Below, in pieces: positions 29,870-38,573 of a stretch of 64,000 nt of DNA. A program made the translations under genes and the position numbers. Position 1 is the stretch's first letter; each line of letters opens with the position of its first letter. Origin of the DNA: UBA5738 sp964470995 (GTDB taxonomy: Bacteria > Patescibacteriota > Minisyncoccia > Minisyncoccales > UBA5738); NCBI GenBank assembly GCA_964470995.1, contig CAYYEP010000001.1, positions 62,001 through 126,000 on the forward strand, written 5' to 3'. Below the pieces are notes generated by a model that searched no databases, had not been told where the DNA came from, and worked only from the letters and a program-made list of their open reading frames with translations.

Positions 29870-30436
29870 CTATTTTTCACCAAAAAATATCTCTTTTAAA
29901 ATCGCAGTGCCGTTATTGGCAATTACCACTCGCGCGAATGACGGATAATCGCGAAGTTTAGCGGATATCTGGCCGCCGGAGCCTTCGGGAATAAAATAAT
30001 TTTCGATCCCGTAGACAGCTCTTACCGTTTCTTTTTTTTGATCGTCTTTTTTTGTGGAATCGTAATAACGATTGGAGATGTATTCTATATTCCCTTTAAT
30101 AAATACTCCTCCGGCCGGCTTATTTTTTTCGATCGTATCTAAAATCCAATAGTTGCCGTTTTTTTTCAGCACCGCATAAATAATATCCTTTTTTGCAAAT
30201 CCCTTTTGTTTTATCTCGGCCCGCGAAATCTCGATACTTGAGATATCATATTGAACAGTCATATAATCACCGCGCAGAGGATCGCGCGGATCAACCGGCT
30301 CGATGGGAAGAATGATTTCCTGACCCCGCACCAGCAATGAAGCATTAAACACCACAAGACCGAAAACAATCAGCAACTGAATTACAACAGCCGTTAAAAA
30401 CTTCGTTTTTTTGGGCAATATTGGAAACATAGTCAT
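29870..30436 (-). CDS. GDYxxLxY-domain-like membrane-anchored protein
   Basis: 188 residues. N-terminal anchor LTAVVIQLLIVFGLVVFNASLLV, then VRGQEIILPIEPVDPRDPLRGDYMTVQYDISSI. PxDPRDPLRGDYxxxxY is the hallmark of GDYxxLxY-domain proteins, found in operons with DUF2157/DUF4401 membrane proteins, exactly the context here. The rest is beta-rich and ends IIFGEK-like. It overlaps the preceding gene's stop by 4 bp (ATGA coupling). It is probably exposed outside the membrane; its function is unknown. Confidence 0.75.
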   Translation of the reverse strand: MTMFPILPKKTKFLTAVVIQLLIVFGLVVFNASLLVRGQEIILPIEPVDPRDPLRGDYMTVQYDISSIEISRAEIKQKGFAKKDIIYAVLKKNGNYWILDTIEKNKPAGGVFIKGNIEYISNRYYDSTKKDDQKKETVRAVYGIENYFIPEGSGGQISAKLRDYPSFARVVIANNGTAILKEIFFGEK

Positions 30437-31515
30437 TGTTTAATTGTTTGTTCTTTCATCGCCCGGGCAAGATACTTCCTCCCCTTTTCCATCGCCCACC
30501 CTACGGAGAATAAAAGTATCCCGGCAAAAATGAAAAAGATGCTCTTGTCGAAAAATTTAAAGAACCAGTCGAAATATTTAATACCGACAAAAAATATCAT
30601 CAATACCGCCCCCAGATTAACCAACAACAATTCCCGGCGAACATAACCGATAAGGATTGTTCCTAAAATCTCGGCAAATAAAATAAAATTCATAATCACC
30701 GCCCATAATATCCCCTCCGGCCAAAGCATGTCGCCGGACACCAACTCCCTTCCGGAAGCCGCCACAACAAACGAACCAAACAATAAAAAAATAATTTCGA
30801 TGCCGATTAATTCGGCGTTTAGCAATATTTTCCTGGACCAGGCATATAAAACAACAATTGTTGCGGCCCCACCAACAACCGTCAAAGCTAAAATATTTTG
30901 CAACGGCCCGACAGCCATCGACTCCAAAGACTCGAGGCCGTATTGGGTTGAATACGAAAAAAGAATCCAGTTGGCCAGAAATACACCGATCAGCAAATAA
31001 GCCAACCCGAAACGCTTCCATGCCGAAAAACTCATCTGGATAAAACCAACCGCATAAAGCGCGAGCGCCAGCCACATTAACCCAAGGGGAATGGCCGCGA
31101 CTTCCTCAAAAAAATTTTTCGAACCGATTTGCCAATATGTCACTTGAGCGCACCACCAAAACAATAAACCAACCGTTGCCAGTATCGCCGAATAAACCGA
31201 TTTCCAATAATAGGCAATCGCAAAAAAAATCATAACCGCCACCATTAGAATAAAACGCCAGGAAACCAATCCTCCCAATTCATTATTAACCGTAAAAATT
31301 GCATTGGCAGCGGCCAACCCGCCCAACAGCAAAAATATCTGGCTTAATGCATCCTGCCGTGACAGCGATATCTGAATGTACCAATTGCTTTCATTGATTT
31401 CGGCAGTATTTCTTTTTTTGGTTCTTAAAAATGAGGAAATCACCGCCAAAATCAAAAAGACAAACAACGCGATTCCCGCCAATATCCCCATTATTATGAA
31501 AATATATGATTCCAT
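30433..31515 (-). CDS. Polytopic membrane protein, partner of the DUF2157/GDYxxLxY set
   Basis: About 360 residues with eleven or twelve hydrophobic helices. The ATG at 31515 (MESYIFIIMGILAGIALFVF) is preferred over a TTG at 31530 that overlaps the upstream stop. After the first helix comes RTKKRNTAEINESNWYIQISLSRQDALSQIFLLLGGLAAANA, then an almost continuous membrane domain ending KYLARAMKEQTIKQ. It resembles the membrane body of longer DUF2157 or DUF4401 proteins; here the functions appear split over two genes. Confidence 0.7.
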   Translation of the reverse strand: MESYIFIIMGILAGIALFVFLILAVISSFLRTKKRNTAEINESNWYIQISLSRQDALSQIFLLLGGLAAANAIFTVNNELGGLVSWRFILMVAVMIFFAIAYYWKSVYSAILATVGLLFWWCAQVTYWQIGSKNFFEEVAAIPLGLMWLALALYAVGFIQMSFSAWKRFGLAYLLIGVFLANWILFSYSTQYGLESLESMAVGPLQNILALTVVGGAATIVVLYAWSRKILLNAELIGIEIIFLLFGSFVVAASGRELVSGDMLWPEGILWAVIMNFILFAEILGTILIGYVRRELLLVNLGAVLMIFFVGIKYFDWFFKFFDKSIFFIFAGILLFSVGWAMEKGRKYLARAMKEQTIKQ

Positions 31516-31526
31516 ATTTAAAATAT

Positions 31527-32234
31527 TCAATAGCGATCCGGAGAATCAGCCAAAAAGCCGCGCCTCATTCTATGCGCAACCGCAAACAGAACGGCGGTAG
31601 AAATTATTAATAAAAGCCAAGGGGTCAAAAATAAGGGGTTGTAAAGTTCGCCGGAAAAAAAACCTACGGGATACCATACCAAGCCGATAAATCCGGTGAA
31701 CGCCGCCAACCACCAAATCGACGCAATGTCGAGCGCCCAGGCCGCCGCGAGCGAACCCAGCATCCACCACAAAAAACCATCGGGCCAGTAAACCCGGGTA
31801 TTATACATTTGCGCCGCCAAAAAAACCGCGCCGCCAAATATTATCGACCCTAGAAAAAACATTGCCTCCGCGGACTTCGCCAAGCGAATCTTTTCGTTCA
31901 AATACCAGCCGATCGCATCGACGCAAAACATTGAGATAAGAACCACAGCCATTTTCCCCGTACGGGTCATTTCCTGCCAATTGGCCGCAATAAATGAAAA
32001 TATTCCCAATCCAATCAGCACCGCGCCGATAGTCACGACGACGCGAATGGTTTTTTTTTGCGTTTCTTCTTTTAATTCCGCCGGCGACACCGCTTGCGCC
32101 ACATAATTCTCAATCTGTTCTACCTTAAATCCGTCGGCAAGCAGTTTCAAATATATTTCTTCACGGCTCTTCCCTGTCCGAAGCGCTTGGGAAACATATT
32201 GCATTTGAGAATCGTTCTCCATATTTGTTGTCAC
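31527..32234 (-). CDS. DUF2157-domain membrane protein
   Basis: 235 residues. The N-terminus has two short soluble helical repeats (MQYVSQALRTGKSREEIYLKLLADGFKVEQIENYVAQA), a UBA-like pattern, followed by TIRVVVTIGAVLIGLGIFSFIAANWQEMTRTGKMAVVLISM, the DUF2157 signature (GxxLIxxGxxxFxAANWxxM), and four further helices. It is much shorter than most DUF2157 proteins, consistent with a split from the next gene. First gene of a three-gene coupled operon. ATG at 32234 or, less likely, at M5. Confidence 0.8.
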   Translation of the reverse strand: MTTNMENDSQMQYVSQALRTGKSREEIYLKLLADGFKVEQIENYVAQAVSPAELKEETQKKTIRVVVTIGAVLIGLGIFSFIAANWQEMTRTGKMAVVLISMFCVDAIGWYLNEKIRLAKSAEAMFFLGSIIFGGAVFLAAQMYNTRVYWPDGFLWWMLGSLAAAWALDIASIWWLAAFTGFIGLVWYPVGFFSGELYNPLFLTPWLLLIISTAVLFAVAHRMRRGFLADSPDRY

Positions 32235-32266
32235 TTTATCAAAGTATACTACTATTAGAAAAGTTC

Positions 32267-32845
32267 TTAAAGATTAAAACGGCGCTCGCAATAACGGCCT
32301 CCTTCCCGGAATTCCGGCCAGCGCCTCTGCCGGGAATTCTTGGATATATTAAAAAGCGAGCGCTGATCGCGCTCGCAAGCTTGGGTATAGGTTTTTGGCC
32401 CGTCCAATATTTTATAGCAAAGAACTATCATGCGCCAATAATTATCCTGCGCTTTATAGATAGCTTTGCCGATTTGCTCCATTACATCGGCCCAGGAAAT
32501 ACCACTTTCCAGGTAAATCTTGCCGCAGGCCATAATACCGCCTTTGGCCACTTTGGCAATAAGGAACCTGCCGTCAAACCAAATCTTGGCAATGAATTGC
32601 CCGGCATAACAAACCAGCTTATCCACGATCGGTTCAAAAGTAATGCTCCGGCGATAATCGGACAATTCTGCCCCCCCCAAGACGACTACCTGTTCGCGGC
32701 GGCGGCTTGTCCGGTCAATAATCTTTCCGTTCGGATTTATCTGGATCGCGTACCATGGCCCGCCATTCACAATCCCTAAAAGCTTTCCTAATTTATTCCG
32801 ATTGTTTATTCTTTTGGTTTTCACCGCATTGGCCAATCCATACAT
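32267..32845 (-). CDS. Hypothetical soluble protein
   Basis: 192 residues starting MYGLANAVKTKRINNRNKLG (ATG 32845; AAAGGAG lies 8 nt upstream, a strong site). The central part GGPWYAIQINPNGKIIDRTSRRREQVVVLGGAELSDYRRSITFEPIVDKLVCYAGQFIAKIWFDGRFLIAKVAKGGIMACG is alternating beta/loop. The C-terminal 40 residues are Arg-rich. No family recognised. The ribosome site and codon pattern support expression. Confidence 0.55.
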   Translation of the reverse strand: MYGLANAVKTKRINNRNKLGKLLGIVNGGPWYAIQINPNGKIIDRTSRRREQVVVLGGAELSDYRRSITFEPIVDKLVCYAGQFIAKIWFDGRFLIAKVAKGGIMACGKIYLESGISWADVMEQIGKAIYKAQDNYWRMIVLCYKILDGPKTYTQACERDQRSLFNISKNSRQRRWPEFREGGRYCERRFNL

Positions 32846-32899
32846 ATTTTATACTCCTTTCTCTTTCCTTTGTTTTTATGGTTTATTTATGTCTGGGGT

Positions 32900-33440
32900 T
32901 ACCGCGATCGTGATCGCGACATATCCACCCCATTCTGAATATTCCTATCGTCGCGGCCATTTTGCCGCATTCGATCCCTTCCAGCCGCTCTTGCGGTCGC
33001 CTTTCAATAATTCCCCGACGTAGGGAACGAAATAGTGGAAATGATCTCTCATGGCGGCGGTAATATCGCCGTTAACCGGTTATGAGATAATCTCTTTAAA
33101 AAACGCTTTGCATCTTTCTCTTGTTTCTATCAGTCATTTCCCCCCAAGTTGTTAATGTCCTTTAAGGCAACTGCTTTCTTTTAAAAAAATTCTCGTTGCC
33201 TGAGAATTTGCCGTTTGTATATTTATTCCGCTAAATTCTACAAATGGAAAATTCCCAGATAATGAATCGGGCCAAAATAAAAGTAAAACCAATAATAATT
33301 GCGTTGACTATTCATATCAATTGCTAATTATTTGCTCTCACGTTAGATACGCGCCCGCGCTAAAACTACGGCATAGCAAAGCGGAATCAACCCTGTGGCG
33401 CTTCACCCTTCGGGCCATTTTTATGCCATTTTTCAGGAAA
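32900..33440. other. Non-coding stretch upstream of the 32845 gene
   Basis: No convincing gene. It contains a perfect GCGATC GT GATCGC palindrome near 32908-32922, GGCAAC ... GTTGCC near 33175-33205 and, at 33422-33446, ATGCCATTT / AAATGGCAT. A 35-codon minus frame at 32957-33064 has no ribosome site. Confidence 0.3.
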
Positions 33441-33445
33441 TGGCA

Positions 33446-33478
33446 TAAAAAAGAAAACCCCCGGCGGTCCGGGAGTTT
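33446..33478 (-). terminator. Terminator of metG
   Basis: CTCCCGG ACC GCCGGGGG on the minus strand, followed by TTTTCTTTTTT; 120 bp after the metG stop. Confidence 0.75.
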
Positions 33479-33597
33479 GAAATTTTATGACTTAGATTTT
33501 TTCAAAACTAAATTCCCAGACTTTGAGGAGTTTGGCCGTAAAAATAAAACCAAAAATTAATTCTTGAAGTTTGGGTTTCCATAGCAAGGAAAATATA

Positions 33598-35058
33598 TCA
33601 GTTTTTTGATGCCGGGTCAAGGCGCGGGAATAATATCCCGACTTCCTGGCCGGCAAGCAACCGCTTGATTCGTTGGGAGGTTTCGGGAATAAAAGGTTCG
33701 ATAATTTCGGCGATCCGGAACAGAGTAAACAGCAGATCCCCTACCGCGGCGGCGTCATTGGTTTTCCAGGGCTGGGTCTTTTCGATGTATTTGTCGCCAA
33801 AATTTACCAGCTTCCAGGCAGCGGACAGGGCTTCATTGAATTTATAATCCGCAAGCGCAGTATTAACCCCCCTGAAAGCCGTATTGATTTCGGCGGCGAT
33901 TTCGGGGTTGACGGCGGTTTCAGCTGACATTTTAGCGGCGATTTTTTTGGCGATCGCGGTAACACGCGCAGACAGATTGCCAATACCCTTGGCCAAATCG
34001 CCATTATAGCGTTCTTCGAATTTATCATAGGAAAAATCGCCGTCTTCGGCGGGCGGCAATTCGCGCAACATAAAATAGCGGACCGCGTCGGTACCGTATT
34101 TTCCCACCAATTCCACCGGATCGATCACGTTGCCAAGCGACTTGGACATTTTCTGGCCATTGGCGGTGACAAATCCGTGAATGAATACCTGTTTGGAATT
34201 TGGCAAACCGGCCGACATCAACATTGCCTGCCACATCGCGGACTGCTGGCGCAAGTTATCTTTTCCGGCAACTTGGATTGCGTTGCGGTTATTTTTCGTT
34301 CCCCAGAAATTGACGAAATTTTTTTCATCGGCGGGCCAGCCCAAACAAGAAATGTAATTCACCAGAGCGTCGAACCACACATACATTACCTGATCTTCAT
34401 CCTCCGGAACCGGAATGCCCCAGGGCATTTTTTCCTTCACCCGCGAGATCGAAAAATCCTGCAGGCCGCCGGAAACGAAACTTTTTATCTCGTTAAAACG
34501 CCCTTCAGGGACGACAAAATCAGGGTTGGCGTTATAAAAATCCAACAGAGGCTGCCGGTATTTGGAAAACCGGAAGAAATAATTTTCTTCTTCGATAATT
34601 TCGACATCCTTGTTGGGATGCAGGGGGCAGCGTCCGTTGACGAGCTGGGAATCGGTAACTTCCAATTCACAACCAACGCAATATTTGGCTTTGTAAATTT
34701 TTTTATAAATGTCGCCGTTATTATCGCAGCGCTTCCAGAATTCCCGAGCGGCTTTGATGTGCTGATTATCGGTAGTGCGGATAAAATTATCGAAGGATAA
34801 CCCCAGCTTTTCTTTAAGGTTCTTAAAGGGTATTGCCGACTCATCACAATAAGCTTGCGCGGTTTTGCCGAGTTCGGCGGCTTTTTGGTAAATCTTTAAA
34901 CCATGTTCGTCGGTGCCGGTGTTAAAAAAAACGTCATCCCCCATTGCGCGGCGCCAGCGGGCTAAAACATCGGCCTGGATAACCTCTAACGCAAAACCGA
35001 TATGAGGTTTGGCGTTAACGTAAGGCAGGGTGGTGGTAAGATAGTATTTTGAATTCAT
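33598..35058 (-). CDS. metG: Methionyl-tRNA synthetase
   Basis: 486 residues, complete core enzyme. Class I signature LPYVNAKPHIGFALEVIQAD (HIGF at 19-22), zinc knuckle CVGCELEVTDSQLVNGRCPLH (CxxC ... CxxH), GxDNLRQQSAMW, and NGQKMSKSLGN (KMSKS at 303-307), then the helical anticodon domain with LGNLSARVTAIAKK. The C-terminal EMAP-like dimerisation domain is absent, so a monomer is likely. It charges tRNA-Met in the cytoplasm. It is apparently co-directional with rsmI. Confidence 0.95.
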   Translation of the reverse strand: MNSKYYLTTTLPYVNAKPHIGFALEVIQADVLARWRRAMGDDVFFNTGTDEHGLKIYQKAAELGKTAQAYCDESAIPFKNLKEKLGLSFDNFIRTTDNQHIKAAREFWKRCDNNGDIYKKIYKAKYCVGCELEVTDSQLVNGRCPLHPNKDVEIIEEENYFFRFSKYRQPLLDFYNANPDFVVPEGRFNEIKSFVSGGLQDFSISRVKEKMPWGIPVPEDEDQVMYVWFDALVNYISCLGWPADEKNFVNFWGTKNNRNAIQVAGKDNLRQQSAMWQAMLMSAGLPNSKQVFIHGFVTANGQKMSKSLGNVIDPVELVGKYGTDAVRYFMLRELPPAEDGDFSYDKFEERYNGDLAKGIGNLSARVTAIAKKIAAKMSAETAVNPEIAAEINTAFRGVNTALADYKFNEALSAAWKLVNFGDKYIEKTQPWKTNDAAAVGDLLFTLFRIAEIIEPFIPETSQRIKRLLAGQEVGILFPRLDPASKN

Positions 35059-35093
35059 AAATAGAGATATTAATGCAAAATATAACAGATATG

Positions 35094-35771
35094 TTATTTC
35101 CCCTCAAGCACCGCCACAAACTCCCCCTTGAGGGGGTCTTTTTCTATTTTTACCAAAACTTGGGCGATCGTGCCGCGATAAATCGTTTCGAAGGTTTTGG
35201 TGAGTTCCCGGCAAACCACGATTTGACGCGATTTATCGGGATTGAGTTCGTCAAGCTCGGATAATGTTTTTAAAATACGAAAATTCGATTCGTAGAAAAC
35301 CGCGGCTTTATCGCAGGACAGGACCTCTTCAAAATATTTTTTGCGCTTATTTTTAGCCGGCGGAAAACCGAGAAAAACAAATCTGTCAGTGGCGAAACCG
35401 GAAACACTCAACGCGGCAATGGCGGCATTGGCCCCGGGAACGGGAATTATTTTGACTCCCTCCTCGAGCGCGGCGGCGGCAACCAATTGATTGCCCGGAT
35501 CGCTGATACCGGGAGTGCCGGCGTCGGAAACAAGGGAGATGGTCTTACCTTCACGCAGAAAACCGATAATATGTTCTGTTTTTTGCAGGGCCGAGTGCTG
35601 GTGGTAGCTTTGCAGCGGTTTTTTAATTTCAAAACGCGCCAGCAGTTTTTGGGCCACCCGGGTGTCTTCGCACAAAATCAAATCGGCGCTTTTGAGCGCC
35701 TCTATCGCACGGTACGTAATGTCATTCAAATTGCCAATGGGAGTGGCAACGATATAAAGAATTCCCGGCAT
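35094..35771 (-). CDS. rsmI: 16S rRNA 2'-O-ribose methyltransferase (C1402)
   Basis: 225 residues. PGILYIVATPIGNLNDITYRAIEALKSADLILCEDTR at the start is diagnostic (VATPIGNLxDxxxRAxxxLxxxDxIxxEDTR); LVSDAGTPGISDPGNQLV and IIPVPGANAAIAALSVSGFATDRFVFLGFPP complete the SAM-binding tetrapyrrole-methylase fold. FYESNFRILKTLSEL and CRELTKTFETIYRGT follow. RsmI methylates C1402 of 16S rRNA. The C-terminus ends DPLKGEFVAVLEGK, near the family's usual length minus the C-terminal domain. Confidence 0.95.
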   Translation of the reverse strand: MPGILYIVATPIGNLNDITYRAIEALKSADLILCEDTRVAQKLLARFEIKKPLQSYHQHSALQKTEHIIGFLREGKTISLVSDAGTPGISDPGNQLVAAAALEEGVKIIPVPGANAAIAALSVSGFATDRFVFLGFPPAKNKRKKYFEEVLSCDKAAVFYESNFRILKTLSELDELNPDKSRQIVVCRELTKTFETIYRGTIAQVLVKIEKDPLKGEFVAVLEGK

Positions 35772-35876
35772 AATGATTTATGGATCGCGAATCGCGATTT
35801 ACGAATAATAATTCTAAAATACAAAAAATATCAAAAATTTAATACCCCATAAACCGGACTTAAGATTCTAGTTTAC

Positions 35877-35915
35877 CGAGGTCGCGCCTTTGCGATTACG
35901 CCAAGGAGCGACCTT
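35877..35915. repeat. Palindromic intergenic repeat R3
   Basis: CGAGGTCGCGCCTTTG ... CCAAGGAGCGACCTTG; third copy of the hairpin at 4178 and 15259, again followed by CAAATAC. It lies between rsmI and the AI-2E gene. Confidence 0.6.
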
Positions 35916-35930
35916 GCATCCAAATACCCA

Positions 35931-36941
35931 TCAGTCTTTATGGCGTTCGAGGTAGTCGCGAACGACGTCGTGCAAAACGCCAAATAACGGAATGGCAAGA
36001 ATCGCGCCCGCCATACCCCAGAGAGTTTCGCCGATAAATATTGATATCAAAACCAGTATCCCGGGAAAATCCATGAACTTGCGGGCCAAAAAAGGAATAA
36101 TAAGGTTATTCTCAAGCTGCTGGATAAAAGTGAAAACTGCGATAATCAAAACCGCTTTTTGCCAAGAGTCGATTAAGGCAAACATTGCCAGAATAAACGC
36201 CGCCACGATCGGCCCGATAAACGGGATTATATCCAGAACGCCGGCGATAAAACCAAGAAAAACCGGGTATTCGACGCCGATAGCATAACAAGAAAGCGAA
36301 GTCAGCAGCCCTACCGAAAGCATACCAACGACCCGGATAACAAACCACCCTGAAATTTTTATCTGAGATTTATTCCAGATATCCAAAGCGTATTTTTCGT
36401 GTTTTTTTGGAGCCACCAGGCGAATAAACTTTTCTATTCCCCGCTCTTCAAGCGAAAAGAAAAACGCGATCGTGAAAACCGTGGCAGTTAAAAATACGCC
36501 GCCAAAGATCGAAGCGATTGAGCCGGCAATGCTTGACGACGCGCCAACAAGCCAGCTTTGGATCGCGGCAATAAACGCATCCATACTCCGGAAAATGTCG
36601 AAACCCAATCCGGAAAGCAAGGGCGCCACTCTTTCGAAATAAACCGGGAAAAGCCGGGCCAGCTGCTGAATCTCGACCATAAACACCGGCGATACCAGAT
36701 AGATTGCAGATCCTACCAAACCAAGCGTAACAAAATAAACGAATGAGGTCGCAACAACACGTGAAACGCGAAGCTTTTGCAACAGGTCGATTGCCGGATT
36801 GAAAAGCAGGGAGACAACCAGACCAAAAAACACGATAAGAAGGACATCCCGTACCACATAAAGAGAATAAATAAATATAACCGCGACCGATATCTTGAGG
36901 ACCGCGCCCCAAGAAATGTCCAGACTGTTTTTACCGAACAT
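35931..36941 (-). CDS. AI-2E-family (PerM) membrane transporter
   Basis: 336 residues with about eight helices. VIFIYSLYVVRDVLLIVFFGLVVSLLFNPAIDLLQKLRVSRVVATSFVYF begins the family pattern; QISGWFVIRVVGMLSVGLLTSLSCYAIGVEYPVFLGFIAGVLDIIPFIGPIVAAF and TFIQQLENNLIIPFLARKFMDFPGILVLISIFIGETLWGMAGAILAIPLFGVLHDVVRDYLERHKD are the diagnostic C-terminal half. Family members export small molecules or ions (autoinducer-2 in one case, Na+/H+ in another); the substrate is unknown here. Confidence 0.88.
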   Translation of the reverse strand: MFGKNSLDISWGAVLKISVAVIFIYSLYVVRDVLLIVFFGLVVSLLFNPAIDLLQKLRVSRVVATSFVYFVTLGLVGSAIYLVSPVFMVEIQQLARLFPVYFERVAPLLSGLGFDIFRSMDAFIAAIQSWLVGASSSIAGSIASIFGGVFLTATVFTIAFFFSLEERGIEKFIRLVAPKKHEKYALDIWNKSQIKISGWFVIRVVGMLSVGLLTSLSCYAIGVEYPVFLGFIAGVLDIIPFIGPIVAAFILAMFALIDSWQKAVLIIAVFTFIQQLENNLIIPFLARKFMDFPGILVLISIFIGETLWGMAGAILAIPLFGVLHDVVRDYLERHKD

Positions 36942-37004
36942 TTATTTATTAGATCTACTGCGCAAATATTTACGCAACAGATCTATTATTTACTTATATT
37001 TTTA

Positions 37005-38276
37005 TTATAGCGCACCTTCAAGAAGTTTTTCGAACCGCGAGCCGCTGTCGTAAGGTCCAATAAGAGCAAGATTCAAATTACGGGGTTTAAACATCTCATT
37101 AGCCGCGGCCTGAATATCCGATACGGTTACTCGGGAAATCTTTTCGTAAATTTCTTCGGGTTCGCAGATTTTGCCTTCGAGCAATTCCTGCTCCCCGTAA
37201 AACATGCCTTTGGCGTGCGACGATTCCAGTACGATCGAGCTTTTACCGATATAATGGTCTTTGGCTTTCCGCAGTTCGGATTCCGGCACCGGGATATCGC
37301 GGATCTTTTTAAATTCGCCCAAGATAACCTTTATCCCCTCTTCAACGCGCGAACTGTCCAAGTTGGCAGTGGCGGCCAACGAACCGGTATCGGGATCGGT
37401 GCTGATTTCGGTGTGCACGTCGTAGACGAGGCCACGCTTTACCCGTACCTCTTCGTTTAACCGCGAAGACCACATACCACCCAGAATCACATCCATTAAT
37501 TCCAACACGTAGCGCTGGGGATGAAAAAGATTGAACGCGCGCACGCCCAGCGCCACTTGGGTTTGTTTGGTGTCTTTTTTATAGATCAAAACTCCGGGTT
37601 TGGCCTGCTGTTCAACTACCGGCGCCTTACCGCCGGGAGATTTAGCGGCAAAACCGCCAAAATATTGACGCGCCAAATCGAACGCATCTTTGGGATCGAA
37701 TTTACCAGACACGCAAAGAATAGTATTTTGCGCAACATAATTGGAAGCGCGATACCCCACTAACTGGTCGCGCGTGATTTTTGAAACAGTTTCCTCCACC
37801 CCGCCAATATCCCAACCGGCAGGCTGATCTCCGTAAAGCACCTGGCCCCAAACCGTCCAAATGTAGCGCATCGGATGGTCGTAAAACATATTGAGCTCTT
37901 CAATGATCGTGCCGCGTTCTTTTTCGATTTCTTCGGGGGGAAGGGTGGCGTTCAGAAACATATCCGCCACTAAATCAAAAGCGGCGGCAAACTTACCGCT
38001 TTGGGATTTCACGTAATAGCCAGTGTATTCCTGCCCGGTAAACGCGTTGGAAATCCCGCCGAGCTCGTCGATATCCCGGAACACATCCATCTGGGTCGGA
38101 CGTTTAACCGTTCCCTTGAACTGCAGGTGTTCCAAAAAATGCGAAATGCCGCTGATTTCTTTAGTTTCGTATTTTGAACCGGTACCGACAAGCGCCAAAA
38201 CCGTCACCGCGTTGGTATTAACCGACGGAACCATAATTAATCGAAGGCCATTGGGAAGAATTTTTTTTTCAAACAT
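37005..38276 (-). CDS. M16-family zinc peptidase
   Basis: 423 residues. Inverted zinc motif HFLEH at 46-50 (ISGISHFLEHLQFKGTVKRP), third ligand Glu in the following helix (EEIEKERGTIIEELNMF), and NAFTGQEYTGYYVK. The two M16 halves are present; the second half has KQTQVALGVRAFNLFHPQRYVLELMDVILGGMWSSRLNEEVRVKRGLVYDVH. It is like bacterial processing peptidases, degrading or maturing peptides. No signal peptide is seen, so it is cytoplasmic or membrane-associated. It is co-directional with the AI-2E gene. Confidence 0.92.
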   Translation of the reverse strand: MFEKKILPNGLRLIMVPSVNTNAVTVLALVGTGSKYETKEISGISHFLEHLQFKGTVKRPTQMDVFRDIDELGGISNAFTGQEYTGYYVKSQSGKFAAAFDLVADMFLNATLPPEEIEKERGTIIEELNMFYDHPMRYIWTVWGQVLYGDQPAGWDIGGVEETVSKITRDQLVGYRASNYVAQNTILCVSGKFDPKDAFDLARQYFGGFAAKSPGGKAPVVEQQAKPGVLIYKKDTKQTQVALGVRAFNLFHPQRYVLELMDVILGGMWSSRLNEEVRVKRGLVYDVHTEISTDPDTGSLAATANLDSSRVEEGIKVILGEFKKIRDIPVPESELRKAKDHYIGKSSIVLESSHAKGMFYGEQELLEGKICEPEEIYEKISRVTVSDIQAAANEMFKPRNLNLALIGPYDSGSRFEKLLEGAL

Positions 38277-38343
38277 AAGTGCTTAAATTCCAAGCACCAA
38301 GCACCAAATTTCAAACGATATCCAAATATCAATATTTAAAATT

Positions 38344-38516
38344 AATCTCCCCGGGCTTACCCGCGGGATATTGGTTGAACCGCCTTCCGCCTTGCTCCAG
38401 GCGTCCTCCGCATACTGCGGGGGAAAATCTTCACTCCCCGCTTCCTCCCGATTACGGGAGGCGCCCCGCCGCAGTCGCGGCGGAAAACGCGCGGGGTATT
38501 AAGATTTGTTCAATAA
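38344..38516. repeat. Dispersed structured repeat D2 (~175 bp)
   Basis: Same element as at 20613-20791: AATCTCCCCGGG start, GGTTGAACCGCCTTCCGC, TCCCGATTACGGGAGGCG, CGCCGCAGTCGCGGCGG and TATTAAGATTTGTTCAATAA end, with scattered substitutions. Some differences retain pairing (CCGCATACTGCGG is perfect here). Confidence 0.75.
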
Positions 38517-38573
38517 AAAATTTTCTGATACTTGCTATTTAGTATTTGCAATTTGGCTATCGGTTACCGGAGA

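Noticed and set aside
33321..33560. 79-codon plus frame near metG's end.
   Set aside because: It reads through two hairpins including the metG terminator and has no coding character.
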